A DNA stretch of 64,000 nt, taken from positions 69,501 to 133,500 of the forward strand of contig RPFO01001922.1 of the NCBI GenBank assembly GCA_009746045.1, in the 5' to 3' direction. The notes under the pieces were generated by a model. It was given only the letters and a program-made list of their open reading frames with translations. It did no database searches and had not been told where the DNA came from. Below are positions 32,801-44,800 of this stretch, one piece after another. Made by a program: the position numbers and the translations under genes. The stretch is from Mesostigma viride. Taxonomy: Eukaryota; Streptophyta; Mesostigmatophyceae; Mesostigmatales; Mesostigmataceae. How positions within the stretch are numbered: the stretch's first letter is position 1; each line of letters opens with the position of its first letter.

Positions 32801-35800
32801 GAGGAGGAGGAGGAGGAGGAGGAGGAGGAGGAGGAGGAGGAGGAGGAGGAGGAGGAGGAGGAGGAGGAGGATGCGCTGGGTGATGACGACGAGGATGCGA
32901 CTGTGGATGATGAGTTGTTGATGATACCTTGGCTGCTGAGAAAACGTTGCGCTGTACTGGAACCACAGACCTTGTGATTTACTAGTAGAGAGGCAATGCT
33001 GTGGCGCTTGATGATGACGGGGACGACGCACAGCCCGCTCCGATCCCCCACTCCCCACCCCATCCCCATGTCTGCGCTCGGATCCTTCTTTACATCGCTC
33101 TGCACGTATGCGACATTGGAACCGTTCCCGTCCCCAAGCCCCTCATAACTCTGTGCAAAGTAGAATATGTATCGATCTATGTAGATATAATGCATATCGA
33201 TCTATATGATGTACATCATGGCTTGAAGAGCTTCCCCTGTACACTCTGCCCCTTACTGCTCGCCGCCCGCCCCGCCCCTGACCAATGTCATCACCGTCAT
33301 TATAGTTTTCAATCCAAGTTCTAAATTGAGTTCATCACTATCGTTTCTAAACGTGTGTCCCCCTTCTCTCCCTTGCTGCTGCTTGCAGCCGGCCCCGCTG
33401 CTGGAAGTGCCGCCTCCTAACCTTCAAACCTTGGATGTTTGCTGCACGCGTGCATGTGCTTGTCGGGCCGCTTGTGTGTGCCCGGGATGGCTGGAATGAT
33501 GGTTTCATTTCTTTCCGTCGGTGTGGCTGCTGCACACATGCACATGTGCCTTCCGACGGATTTTCCTGTTGCTTGCAGCCGGACCCGCGGTGATGTCCAT
33601 GGGTGGTTGCTCTTTGAATAGTCGTCCCGATGATATTTACACGAATGTGCCTCCCTTCACCTTGCGCCGTCGTTCTTGCTTGCAGCCGGCCCCACGGTGG
33701 AGGTGCCATCCATGCCGGGTAGCCACGACTTGCGCTTTGACCTGGATGGCGACGCGGGTGGGCACGGGGCCAATCCGTGGCAGAAGGCCCGTTTTCTCAT
33801 GAAGCGGCAGAGGTGAGGGGGAGAATTCATAGGGGCAGGATAAATAGGGTAAGCAGTGATTCGATTATGGTTTTTGCACCGCGCCGCATGTGCCATATTG
33901 AAGATGAAAAGTCGGAAACTAGCTTTGCCTCGTCCAGTGCGTGGCTTTTAGCCAATCGAAAATGGGCGAGCGCGTTTGGCGAGCAAACGCCACTAATCGA
34001 AACCCTGCGGGGAGGATCGAGATAAAAGGGAACTGGAACGCCTAAGAGGCCCGCTTCCTGGTAAAATGGAAGAGGTGAGGAGCAGGATGAATGGCGGGAG
34101 GATAAATGGGGGAGGAAACAGATAGTAGGGAACGGGAACAAAGCCCGCTTCCTGATACAATTTTCAAAATGAGGGGCAGGAGAGGGATGACGGGAGGATG
34201 GGTAGGGGGTGGTGTGCGTGTGGTGGCACAGGGGCAGGAGAGGAGAGGACGGGAGAGGGATGAGGAGAGGACGGGAGAGGGATGGGGAGAGGATGGGAGA
34301 GGGATGAGGAGAGGACGGGAGAGGGATGAGGAGAGGACGGGAGAGGGATGAGGAGAGGACGGGAGAGGGATGAGGAGAGGACGGGAGAGGGATGAGGAGA
34401 GGTCGGGAGAGGGATGAGGAGAGGACGGGAGAGGGATGAGGAGAGGAGAGGACGGGAGAGGGATGAGGAGAGGACGGGAGAGGGATGAGGAGAGGACGGG
34501 AGAGGGATGAGGAGAGGACGGGAGAGGGATGGGGAGAGGACGGGAGAGGGATGAGGAGAGGACGGGAGAGGGATGAGGAGAGGACGGGAGAGGGATGAGG
34601 AGAGGACGGGAGAGGGATGAGGAGAGGTCGGGAGAGGGATGAGGAGAGGACGGGAGAGGGATGAGGAGAGGAGAGGACGGGAGAGGGATGAGGAGAGGAC
34701 GGGAGAGGGATGAGGAGAGGATGGGAGAGGGATGAGGAGAGGATGGGAGAGGGATGAGGAGAGAATGGGTAGGGGGTGGTGTGCGTGTGGTGGCACAGGG
34801 GCAGGAGAGGGATGACGGGAGAGGGATGAGGAGAGGATGGGAGAGGAATGAGGAGAGGACGGGAGAGGGATGAGGAGAGGATGGGTAGGGGGTGGTGTGC
34901 GTGTGGTGGCACAGGGGCAGGAGAGGAGAGGACGGGAGGATGGGTAGGGGGGTGGTGAAAATAACAGAGACAAGGCGTGGGCTGTGAAGTGGGTTGTGAA
35001 GGCATGGTGAAGACCCTAACCCAACCGCCGCCGCCCCGCCCTCATATCTCACGCCAACAGCGTCATCAGGCGCTGATGGAGGGCTCCAACCCTCGTGCTC
35101 TTGGTCTGTTGCCTGCCCCCTCTTCCCTTGCTTGCGCCTCCAATCCTCTCATCCTGCCGTAGCCAAACAACAAATTGTAAACTAAATGCTGCCGACTGGT
35201 GTGTATGTTTGGCATCCCTCGCGTGGCCAAGGCGCTGATGGAGAGGACACCCACGCTCTAAACCGCTCCTCTGGTCTGCCACTTATCTGCCCGTGGTCTT
35301 CAAAGAATTCGGTTCTGTCACCCTGCCCGAACATATACATTTCCCACCACTGGCGTGGTCAAGGCGCTAGAGAACCTGTTGGCTGCCCCTTCCCTTCCTC
35401 TCTGCCCCCTTGTCTGCCGTCGCCTTCCTTTCTGCCCCTAATGCTCGCCGTCACCACCATGGCCATCGCGCACATGGAAGGCCGACCCACCATTTTGTGC
35501 CCCCTAATGCTTGCCACCACCACGGTGGTCGACGCGCGGATGGCAGGCTGACCCACCTCATAGTGCCCTGGGTCTGTCGTTGGCCTTTCCTTCACTCCTT
35601 CCCCCCCCCCCCCCCCCCCCACACACATGTATATTTCTTGTGTTTTCATGTATTTATTTGTTTCTCACGTGGCCAGCGTGGTCAAGGCGCTGATGGAGGG
35701 CTCCAACGCGCGCAAGCCCAGCAGCAACCGCGCGGACATCCTGTGGGCGCAGACCGTGAGCAACGTCTCGCAGGAGACGAGCGCCAGCGTCAAGGGGCGG

Positions 35801-38800
35801 GTCATGACGACCGTGCAGCAGCACATGGACAAGCTCAAGAAGGGTGGGTGCGACTGCTCCGCACGTAGTTCTTGGTGCTTGTTACCGGTTGTCGATCGTG
35901 ATGACGACCGTGCAGCAGCACATGGACAAGCTCAAGAAGGGTGGGTGCGACTGCTCCGCACGTAGTTCTTGGTGCTTGTTACCGGATGTCGATCGTGATG
36001 ACGACCGTGCAGCAGCACATGGACAAGCGCAAGAAGGGTGGGTGCGACCACGATGCACGCGGCAAAGGTGGCTGCCTGACATTTTTCTAGGCCTGCAGGT
36101 ACCCGTACCTTTGCAAGTGTAAAGTGGCAAAGGTGGTTGACTTGATTTTTGCAGTGCTGGTACCTATGACTCCGTGTCCCTCCCTCCGTATTTTTCCCTT
36201 TGTCTTTGTTACTGGTTCCTTGTAACGGGTATTCCCTTTTCTCTGTCTTGTTTATTTTGCTGTTGTGCTTGTTACTGGTTGTCGAGTGTGATGACCGCCG
36301 TGCAGTAGCATATGGAGCAGCTCAAGGATGGTGGGTGCTCGAGCATGTCAACTCCGTATTTTCCTATGCCGTCTTTCAAACTGTATTTTCACTGTGTTTG
36401 TGCGTGTTCGGCATGTGATGATGACCGTTCAGCAAACCATGGTGCGGCTATATATTGAAATGGGGGCTCCACCGCCCGACATCCGGAGTCTCCCCCTCTC
36501 CCCCTCGCCCCCTCTCCCCCTCTCCCCCTCTCCCCCTCTCCCCTCGCCCCTCTCCCCTCTCCCCTCTCCCCTCTCCCCCTCTCCCCTCTCCCCTCTCCCC
36601 CTCGCCCCTCTCCCCTCTCCCCCTCTCCCCTCTCCCCCTCTCCCCTCTCCCCTCTCCCCTCTCTCCCCCTCTCCCCTCTCCCCCTCTCCCCTCTCCCCCT
36701 CTCCCCCTCTCCCCCTCTCCCCCTCTCCCTCTCCCCTCTCCCCTCTCCCCTCTCCCCTCTCCCCTCTCCCCCTCTCCCCTCTCCCCCTCTCCCCCTCTCC
36801 CCTCTCCCCCTCTCCCCCTCTCCCCCTCCCCCTCTCCCCCTCTCCCCTCTCCCCCCCTCTCCCCTCTCCCCCTCTCCCCTCTCCCCCTCTCCCCCTCCCC
36901 CCTCCCCCTTCCCCCTTCCCCTCTCCCCTCTCCCCCTCTCCCCTCTCCCCCTCTCCCCTCTCCCCCTCTCCCCTCTCCCCTCTCCCCCTCTCCCCCTCTC
37001 CCCCTCCCCCTCCCCTCTCCCCTCTCCCCTCTCCCCCTCTCCCCCTCTCCCCTCTCCCCCTCTCCCCCTCTCCCCTCTCCCCCTCTCCCCTCTCCCCTCT
37101 CCCCTCTCCCCCTCTCCCCCTCTCCCCCTCTCCCCCTCTCCCCCTCTCCCCTCTCCCCCTCTCCCCCTCTCCCCCTCCCCCTCTCCCCCTCTCCCCCTCT
37201 CCCCTCTCCCCCTCTCCCCTCTCCCCCTCTCCCCTCTCCCCCTCTCCCCCTCTCCCCCTCTCGCCCGCCCTCTCGCCCTCTCACACCTCGCCCTCTCGCC
37301 CTCTCTCGCCCTCCAGCCCTGTCTATTTCTCTTGATTCTCCAGGCAGAACCTCCCTGGAAATGTAGATCGAGTGTTATTACCCTTGTCACATGAACCCTG
37401 TCGTATTTTAGTCCATGGTGACTTACCCTGGGCCCGCTGGGTAGTTCTCGCGGACCAATCTCCTGGCGAAGGTTCTAGATCGGTCCATGCACAGCTTCAC
37501 CCCATGTGCAGTCCCGCAGGAGAGGTTGTCCCAGTCTATCTAGCAGATGTTCAACCGTTGCACTCTCTGACGGCTTATTTTGAATTCTTCATACTGCAGT
37601 ATTGACCTCGCGAGCATAGACTAGCAGCGCATCTACACAAATTTTTATGTGCGTTTTTTTTTTTCCAACTTTTTATGTATTCAAATATGTATGTGCTTTT
37701 CTGTGGAACAAGTGCATGTTTGATTATGGCAGACCTCGAAGGCCTATTTGATGCTTGCTCTTGCCTATAAACTGGTGTTTACTGTGTATGTATCATCCCT
37801 GATGTGATGGGTCATACTGTGTTTGACCCTTGCAGGCATGGAGGAGCAGTACAACAAGCAAATGTTTGACCGTGGTCTCGCGCTGGTGATGGCGCGCACA
37901 CGCGTGCGCAAGCTGCTGGCCCAGAAACAGCACGTGCGGGTGAGGGGGACATGCTGTCTGGTTCCTTGCCGTGTGGGAGGGTAGGCGATAGAGCCTACGG
38001 TATGCATAAGGTGTGGAGGGTACTGGAGAGTTCAGGGTGGGGGGAAAGCTGTGCTTGGGGACGAAGGGCATGGACTGTGGTATGAAGGGTACGGAGAAAA
38101 GTGCAGCGTTTGTGCACTCATGCACAGAATGTTGGTCCCAAGAATGCACAAGCGGGTGAGGGCGATGCTGCAGGGCACTACAACTGCCACACCGCCCCTT
38201 CTTTTAATCGGGCAAGGAGGGATTCGAACACCTGACGCCGTGGTTCGTAGCCGCATAAAGTCCTTGTCTTCAAATACCACCCGCATTTTTGCCAGTACTC
38301 GTTTCCCATCGACCTCTTGGGTTCTTCGTTGGCTCTTTTCAGCCACTTGTTGCTATGGGCAGTCTACGTGATTATGGGTACCGTGTCACTGCCTGCCGCG
38401 TCCCCTCCCCTCCATGCCAGTACTTGCTTGCTGCGAGGGCAGCATGCATGTCTCCCTCCTTTGGGGTTTCTCCCAAGGACTCCTTTTCTCCGTTTGTGGC
38501 TTGTCGTCTCCCTACTTCCTCGTCCCTCTTTTATCGTCCCTCCCTCCTTTTTCCCGTCCGCTTCCCCCCCCCCCCCCCTTTCCTCTTCTTCTTCCCGCTT
38601 CCCTTTCCTGAGTGTGCCAGGAAATGCTGGCCGCCTTTGCGGTGCATACTTTTTTTCTTTTCTTTCATTAATTTATTTTTCTTTTGTATTACGCACTCTT
38701 TCGGTCCCTCCTCGTCCTCTGTCTCACTATCTCCTCTGCCCACCATCAGGACATGCGGGCGGCCATGCCGCACCCTGTCCTTTTCCCTTGGTCCCTTTGT

Positions 38801-41800
38801 CTGAACCGTCATTCCCTCCTGTGGCTCTCGTTGCTCCTTCCTTTGTGTCCTCCGCGTCCTCTGACCATCACAACCACCTGCCAGGAGGTGCTGGCGGCGA
38901 TGCTGGCGCGCAAGTGGCGCATCTCAGCTCGGCTGCGTGCGACGACACGAGATACTCGGGCCCGCATCGCGTCGCTGAGGGAAGCCAACAAGGACCTGAC
39001 CGCCGGTGGGTGAAGAATGAGCGTGCATGCAATACGTGCATGCAATCACCCCAAACCCTGAACCTTGAGGGGGACATGATCGCCGGTGGGTTAGAAATAG
39101 ATGGGATCGTTTCACTGCTTGGCTGCGTGAGGTCACCCTAAATTTCATTTGATTAATTTAACTAATTTATTTGAACGAGCGAGGTTTGCTGGGGCCAAGG
39201 GCGTACAATCGGCTTCGTGCTGTTGCTACCTATGCGCCCACATCGCGTCGCTGAGGGAAGCCAGCAGGACCTGACCGCGGGTGGGTGACCTATGCATGGG
39301 CATTGATAAGCTCTCAACCCTAATAAGGGCCTGACCGTCGCTGGGTTACATATACATGGACATGGATAAAGCCTAAACCTAAAAAGGACCTGACCACCGG
39401 TGGGTGAAATATACATGAGCATGGATGAAGCTTAAACCCTAGAAAGGGGTACCCTATAGTGGATTTGCTACCTGCGCTCATTAATCAATAATCGATGAAA
39501 AATCAAACATTATGAAGGAAGTTGCGAACGCCCTTTGCTGCGACAGGGCATGGGCCGAGGGTGGGTGCTTTTTGCGGTGCAACCATGCAATGATGTGTGC
39601 AGCCTGGATGGTTATACCTGTAAGTTGGGAACCCTGCACTATTGTGCATCCCTGGGTGGTGGGTGGTCACTATAATTTAGTGTGGGCAAGTGTGCACCGG
39701 CACCCGTGAGCGAACAAAACAAGGACATGTTGTCATGTGTCCACTGGCCCTTGGCAACAATGGCATGTCATGACGGTCAATAATACTGCTATGCCTCTGT
39801 CATGTTTAAGCTGCTCGCTGTCACCTGATGTCCATCTGAAAAAGGGAGAGATCTGGCTGCATGCGATAGTCAGGTCCTATATTAGTGTGCAGTAAAGGGC
39901 ACAGCATTAACCATGCATGTGCGCGAACTCCGTTCTGCTCCCTCCAGATGTCCAGCTTAAGAAAGGAGAGATCTCGCTGCTGGAGCGCGTGCTGGAGGAC
40001 GTCACGCACAAGCTGTCGACCGCGCAGGAGGCGCTGCAGCAGGAGCGGTTGCAGAGTCTGCGTGACCGGGAGGTGGGTGGGATGACAAGAAGTGATGATA
40101 GGAGGGGTGGGTGGGATAGTACACTTAACTGGTATTTGTACTAGTACATTCATAAGTGCAGGGGTTAACACTAACACAACTACTACTAGTGCTAAGAAAA
40201 CGAAAAGTTTTTTCTTTGCGGGGGGGGGGGATGAGACGCCTGTCAGTAGCAAGAGCATGCAATCAATCCACATGATGACAGGCTGGAGCGGAGTCAGGCC
40301 CAGCGATTGCCTTAATACCGTTTCATGCCTTCATGTTTTGTGCCTTACCGTATTGCTTCCTTCTCTGAACTATTATCGTTCGTTTTTTCTTGACATTCCT
40401 CTGCCTTGGCATATCTCTTCATCCATCCAGCTTTCTTCCCCGCGCTCTCCTCATTTGCACTGTCCTTCCTCCCCCCCACACACACATTTGAACAGGGCCC
40501 GGACAATGATCCACGTGTCACAACTTTCTACGCTCACCCTCTGTCCACCACCCACGCCAGCCTTCTCTCTACACTCGTGGCCGCGCTTTCTTCATTCGTT
40601 ATCCTTCATTATTCGTCCTTCATTATCGTTGTTACTGTTATTATTATCCTGTACCATCTGTTTACTATCATGACCACCAGGGCCTGGACATCCAGTTGGC
40701 CCAGGTTTTATCCGTCGTTACTATCCTCACGAGTTTCTGTCATCATCCTCGTTTCCTCTGCCGTCACGTCTTTGTGAACGTGGCCTGGGCGTCCAAGTGC
40801 AGCGATGCTCACGGTCCCCTCGACTCCCAGTGTTTATGCTCTCTTCCTTTATTTTTATCAACGCCAGGGCCTGGATGGGCAGGTGGCCCAGATGAGCGCG
40901 CAGGCAGACGAGCAGTCGCGCGAGATGGGGGCGCTCGCGTTGGGGCGCGCCGAGTTGCTGGGGACGGTGGGGCAGCTGCGGTCCTTGAGCGACGGTGCGT
41001 GGTGGTTGTATTGTATGCTATATGAGGGCTAGAGTAGTGGATATGGGATGTGCCGAATTGCTGGGGACGGCGAGGTCACCTGCAGTCTTTGAGCGACGGT
41101 GTGTGGCACTAACTCGTATGTGTAGTAGAATACCAGGAATTACTCTACTAAATGAATTGTACGCCGAGCTGCTGGGAATGGTGGGCCAGCTGCGCTAATA
41201 TGATACTGTAGTATAAGATATAATACATAATAATAGGGTTACGTGGTTTGCCTGCTGTGTATACTAGTAGATGCACAATTCCTATTTAGTGTGTGTGATC
41301 ATGACCCATGGGTTGCTGCTTGCGACAGGGGGGCAGCAGTGCTCCTTCCCTATTACTATTATACTAGTAGTAGTATTATCACAGTGTATAGTAGTAGTAT
41401 TATAGTAGTATTACTATAGTGAAAATGAAAAGGTTCAAATGCGCAGTAGAAGTATTCCTTGACTGACAGTGCGTGGCAGTTTTTCAAACTAGCGATGCGG
41501 TATAGGTAGCTGCTAGTAGCCACGCTGTTTAGTAGCTACTAGCCATGCTGTATAGTAGCTACTTGCCAACTAGCCTTGCTGCCTAGTAGTGTAAAGTTGT
41601 GTTCGCTAGCCCTTCTGTTTCGCACTTCACTTGTGTAGCCACTCTCACTTTCATAGTCATCATTCGCTGCAAGTGTCTATGGTGGCGTTGGCTTTGGTTG
41701 GACTGCGGGCCGCCGCATGTATAGGTCAGAGGTCCTGCACTCTGATCCTAGTACCTTTCAAACGGTCCTGTGGGCGGTGCTCTGAACCGCTGGCAAATGC

Positions 41801-44800
41801 CCTTTGAGCTGATGCGGTAGACGGAAGGTGTCCACGCGATCCTCTTGAAAAAAAGGTTCATTTTAAAGAAAGATTTTTTCATTGCAGCTTTCACCTGGTT
41901 TATTTAATTGCTATTCGAAACCAATTTATATATATTTATTCGAAACCGATGTATGTTGGGACGGTTTGTGCCGGCAAACGGCCATACAGAGCTGATGCGC
42001 AAGCTCGAGGGCGTCCAGTCCATGCTGCAGCGGACGGGCAGCCCCGCCAGCACGCTCACGGAGGTGGCGGATGCCAGACGGGTGGCCACAGACATCGCTT
42101 CCGTGGTGTTTTGTGAGTGGTGCCTGTAGTGTCCTGTTGTGGCATGGCCTCACGTGGGGCTACACTACGCAGTGGGTGTCCTGTTTGTGGCGCGCATGGC
42201 CTCACGTGGGGTTGCAGCGCGCATCCTGTTTGTTTGTGGCGCGCATGGCCTCACGTGGGGTTGCAGCGCGCATCCTGTTTGTTTGTGGCGCGCATGGCCT
42301 CACGTGGGGTTGCAGCGCGCATCCTGTTTGTTTGTGGCGCGCATGGCCTCACGTGGGGTTGCAGCGCGCATCCTGTTTGTTTGTGGCGCGCATGGCCTCA
42401 CGTGGGGTTGCAGCGCGCATCCTGTTTGTTTGTGGCGCGCATGGCCTCACGTGGGGTTGCAGCGCGCATCCTGTTTGTTTGTGGCGCGCATGGCCTCACG
42501 TGGGGTTGCAGCGCGCATCCTGTTTGTTTGTGGCGCGCATGGCCTCACGTGGGGTTGCAGCGCGCATCCTGTTTGTTTGTGGCGCGCATGGCCTCACGTG
42601 GGGTTGCAGCGCGCATCCTGTTTGTTTGTGGCGCGCATGGCCTCACGTGGGGTTGCAGCGCGCATCCTGTTTGTTTGTGGCGCGCATGGCCTCACGTGGG
42701 GTTGCAGCGCGCATCCTGTTTGTTTGTGGCGCGCATGGCCTCACGTGGGGTTGCAGCGCGCATCCTGTTTGTTTGTGGCGCGCATGGCCTCACGTGGGGT
42801 TGCAGCGCGCATCCTGTTTGTTTGTGGCGCGCATGGCCTCACGTGGGGTTGCAGCGCGCATCCTGTTTGTGGCGCGCATGGCCTCACGTGGGGTTGCAGC
42901 GCGCATCCTGTTTGTGGCGCGCATGGCCTCACGTGGGGTTGCAGCGCGCATCCTGTTTGTGGCGCGCATGGCCTCACGTGGGGTTGCAGCGCGCATCCTG
43001 TTTGTTTGTGGCGCGCATGGCCTCACGTGGGGTTGCAGCGCGCATCCTGTTTGTTTGTGGCGCGCATGGCCTCACGTGGGGTTGCAGCGCGCATCCTGTT
43101 TGTTTGTGGCGCGCATGGCCTCACGTGGGGTTGCAGCGCGCATCCTGTTTGTGGCGCGCATGGCCTCACGTGGGGTTTTAAGAGTGATCGGAAGAGGCTG
43201 AGTCCTAGGGTTTCGTGGGTGCGGCAGCGTGCGCGTGCTGGTACCATGGATAGTGTGCAAGTGTACCCATGTGTGCATGCATGGTCACTATAGTGTAGTT
43301 TAGTGTGTGTGTGTGTGCGCGCATGGCATCAAGGTGTGCGCGGTCTTCCCCTGTGTGTTGTGCGCGCATGTATGGTGCCCCTTGGAACATTGAGGACTCA
43401 GGTGCATGTGTTTGTGATGGATGAGGGCAGTCACGGGGTCATCTGTCATTTAGTTATCTTAGGGCACCCGCTCGTTATTTCTCATACCTCCTTGCACCTG
43501 TGTTGTTTCGGTTTCCCGGTTTCTCCTCCTTGTCTTAGATGCAATACTTCGTGGAATCATTCACCCTGGATCGTCGCGTGCGCCGCAAGAGCATAGATAT
43601 TGAAAATCGCAGCCATGTGGTATATATACCTTTCCACCACTGAACTAAAATTACTCATCCTTGTGTGTCGTCCACACCGCAGCCACGGCGTCCTCGGGCG
43701 CGTCGGGCGGCGAGTGGGGCCGCGTGCGGGACCAGGTGGAGAAGGAGCGGGGGGCGCGCCAGCCGGCGCTCTCCCTGGCGTCCGAGAAGGCAGCCGCGCA
43801 GGTGATGTTTCTGGCAAGCAGTTCTACTAGTACAGTGTGCAGCTTGCAAGTCATGGAAACAAGCGAGCAAAGAATATTCGCGATATGCCACGAGACTTCT
43901 CTAGCTGATTGCTAGCAAAAGCGGCCCAGATGCTCGATTCTTCTCCTAATTTCTTCATCATGTAATACCAGTTGAATAAAGACCCTCGGCCAACCTGCTT
44001 TGTCCATGGTATAAACACAAAAGGTATCAGCACAGTCATCGCTGAAGAAACCTGTCTACTCCCCCCCCTCGCCCACGCGCCCCCCCCCTGGTACCCCACA
44101 GGCCCCTGCGACGGCGCCGGTGGCAGCCACACCCTCCCGACCGGTACCTGCGACGGCCGATGCCCCAACAGGACAGGGCAGGGAGTCAATATCCGCCGCC
44201 GCTGCCCCCAAGAACGCAGCACCCCCCATTCCTGGCAATGCACCGGAAGCCACGGCGTCCGGCGCCGCACAAGTCAGAATCATGGGTGGGTCAGGACCTG
44301 GCAACACGGTGCCACAGGGCTCGGCATCCGCAGCTCTCGGAGAGGTGCCAGCAGCAGGTGCGTCCCTTCCCCCAGTGGGAGCCGGGGCTGTGGGAGCGGG
44401 GGTAGGGGTTGCGGCAGCTCCTCAAGTGGCGGATGCCAGCTCGACGGGGCACCGGTCATCGGTGGGGGCGGACGGTCGACCCCCGGTCCCTCCCAGGGGG
44501 ATGGCAGAGCGCGAAGGGGGGGGCGGCGCGGCCGGTGGGTTGCATCGGTGGGGTCGTTGGGAAGGGGGTCATCGTCACAGGATTCGGACCGTTTGGAGGT
44601 CGGGAGTTTGTGGCTGCTTTTTACGCGGGATAATCGGCTGATTTATGTGTCACACATGCCTTCTGTATGTCGCCCGTGCAGGGATGCGGTGCCCGTGCAG
44701 GGATGTGGTGACATGGGCACTATCATATCTTCAACCTGCTTGTCTGCAACCTGCTTGTCCGCAACCTGCTTGTCTGCAACCTGCTTGTCTGCAACCTGCT

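Noticed and set aside
32558-33195. Poly-Leu, poly-Pro and poly-Ser ORFs
   Set aside because: Opposite-strand readings of the GGA microsatellite.
33827-35052. Minus-strand ORFs up to 392 codons rich in [11 protein letters not shown]
   Set aside because: Translation of the purine minisatellite in three frames; flanked by exon echoes of the plus-strand gene.
36328-37390. ORFs of 278-335 codons on both strands
   Set aside because: Artefacts of the CCCCTCT tract.
38209-38283. Functional tRNA gene
   Set aside because: D-arm absent and two T-stem pairs broken, so only a relic is called.
42071-43293. Three overlapping plus-strand ORFs of 354-384 codons
   Set aside because: The 49-bp repeat has no stop in any plus frame; the real exon ends at 42112 with a GTGAGT donor and phase continues at 43683.
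43541-43620. Possible exon after a CTTAG acceptor (ATGCAATACTTCG...)
   Set aside because: In the phase left by exon 9 it runs into a stop, and direct joining of exon 9 to 43683 keeps frame.
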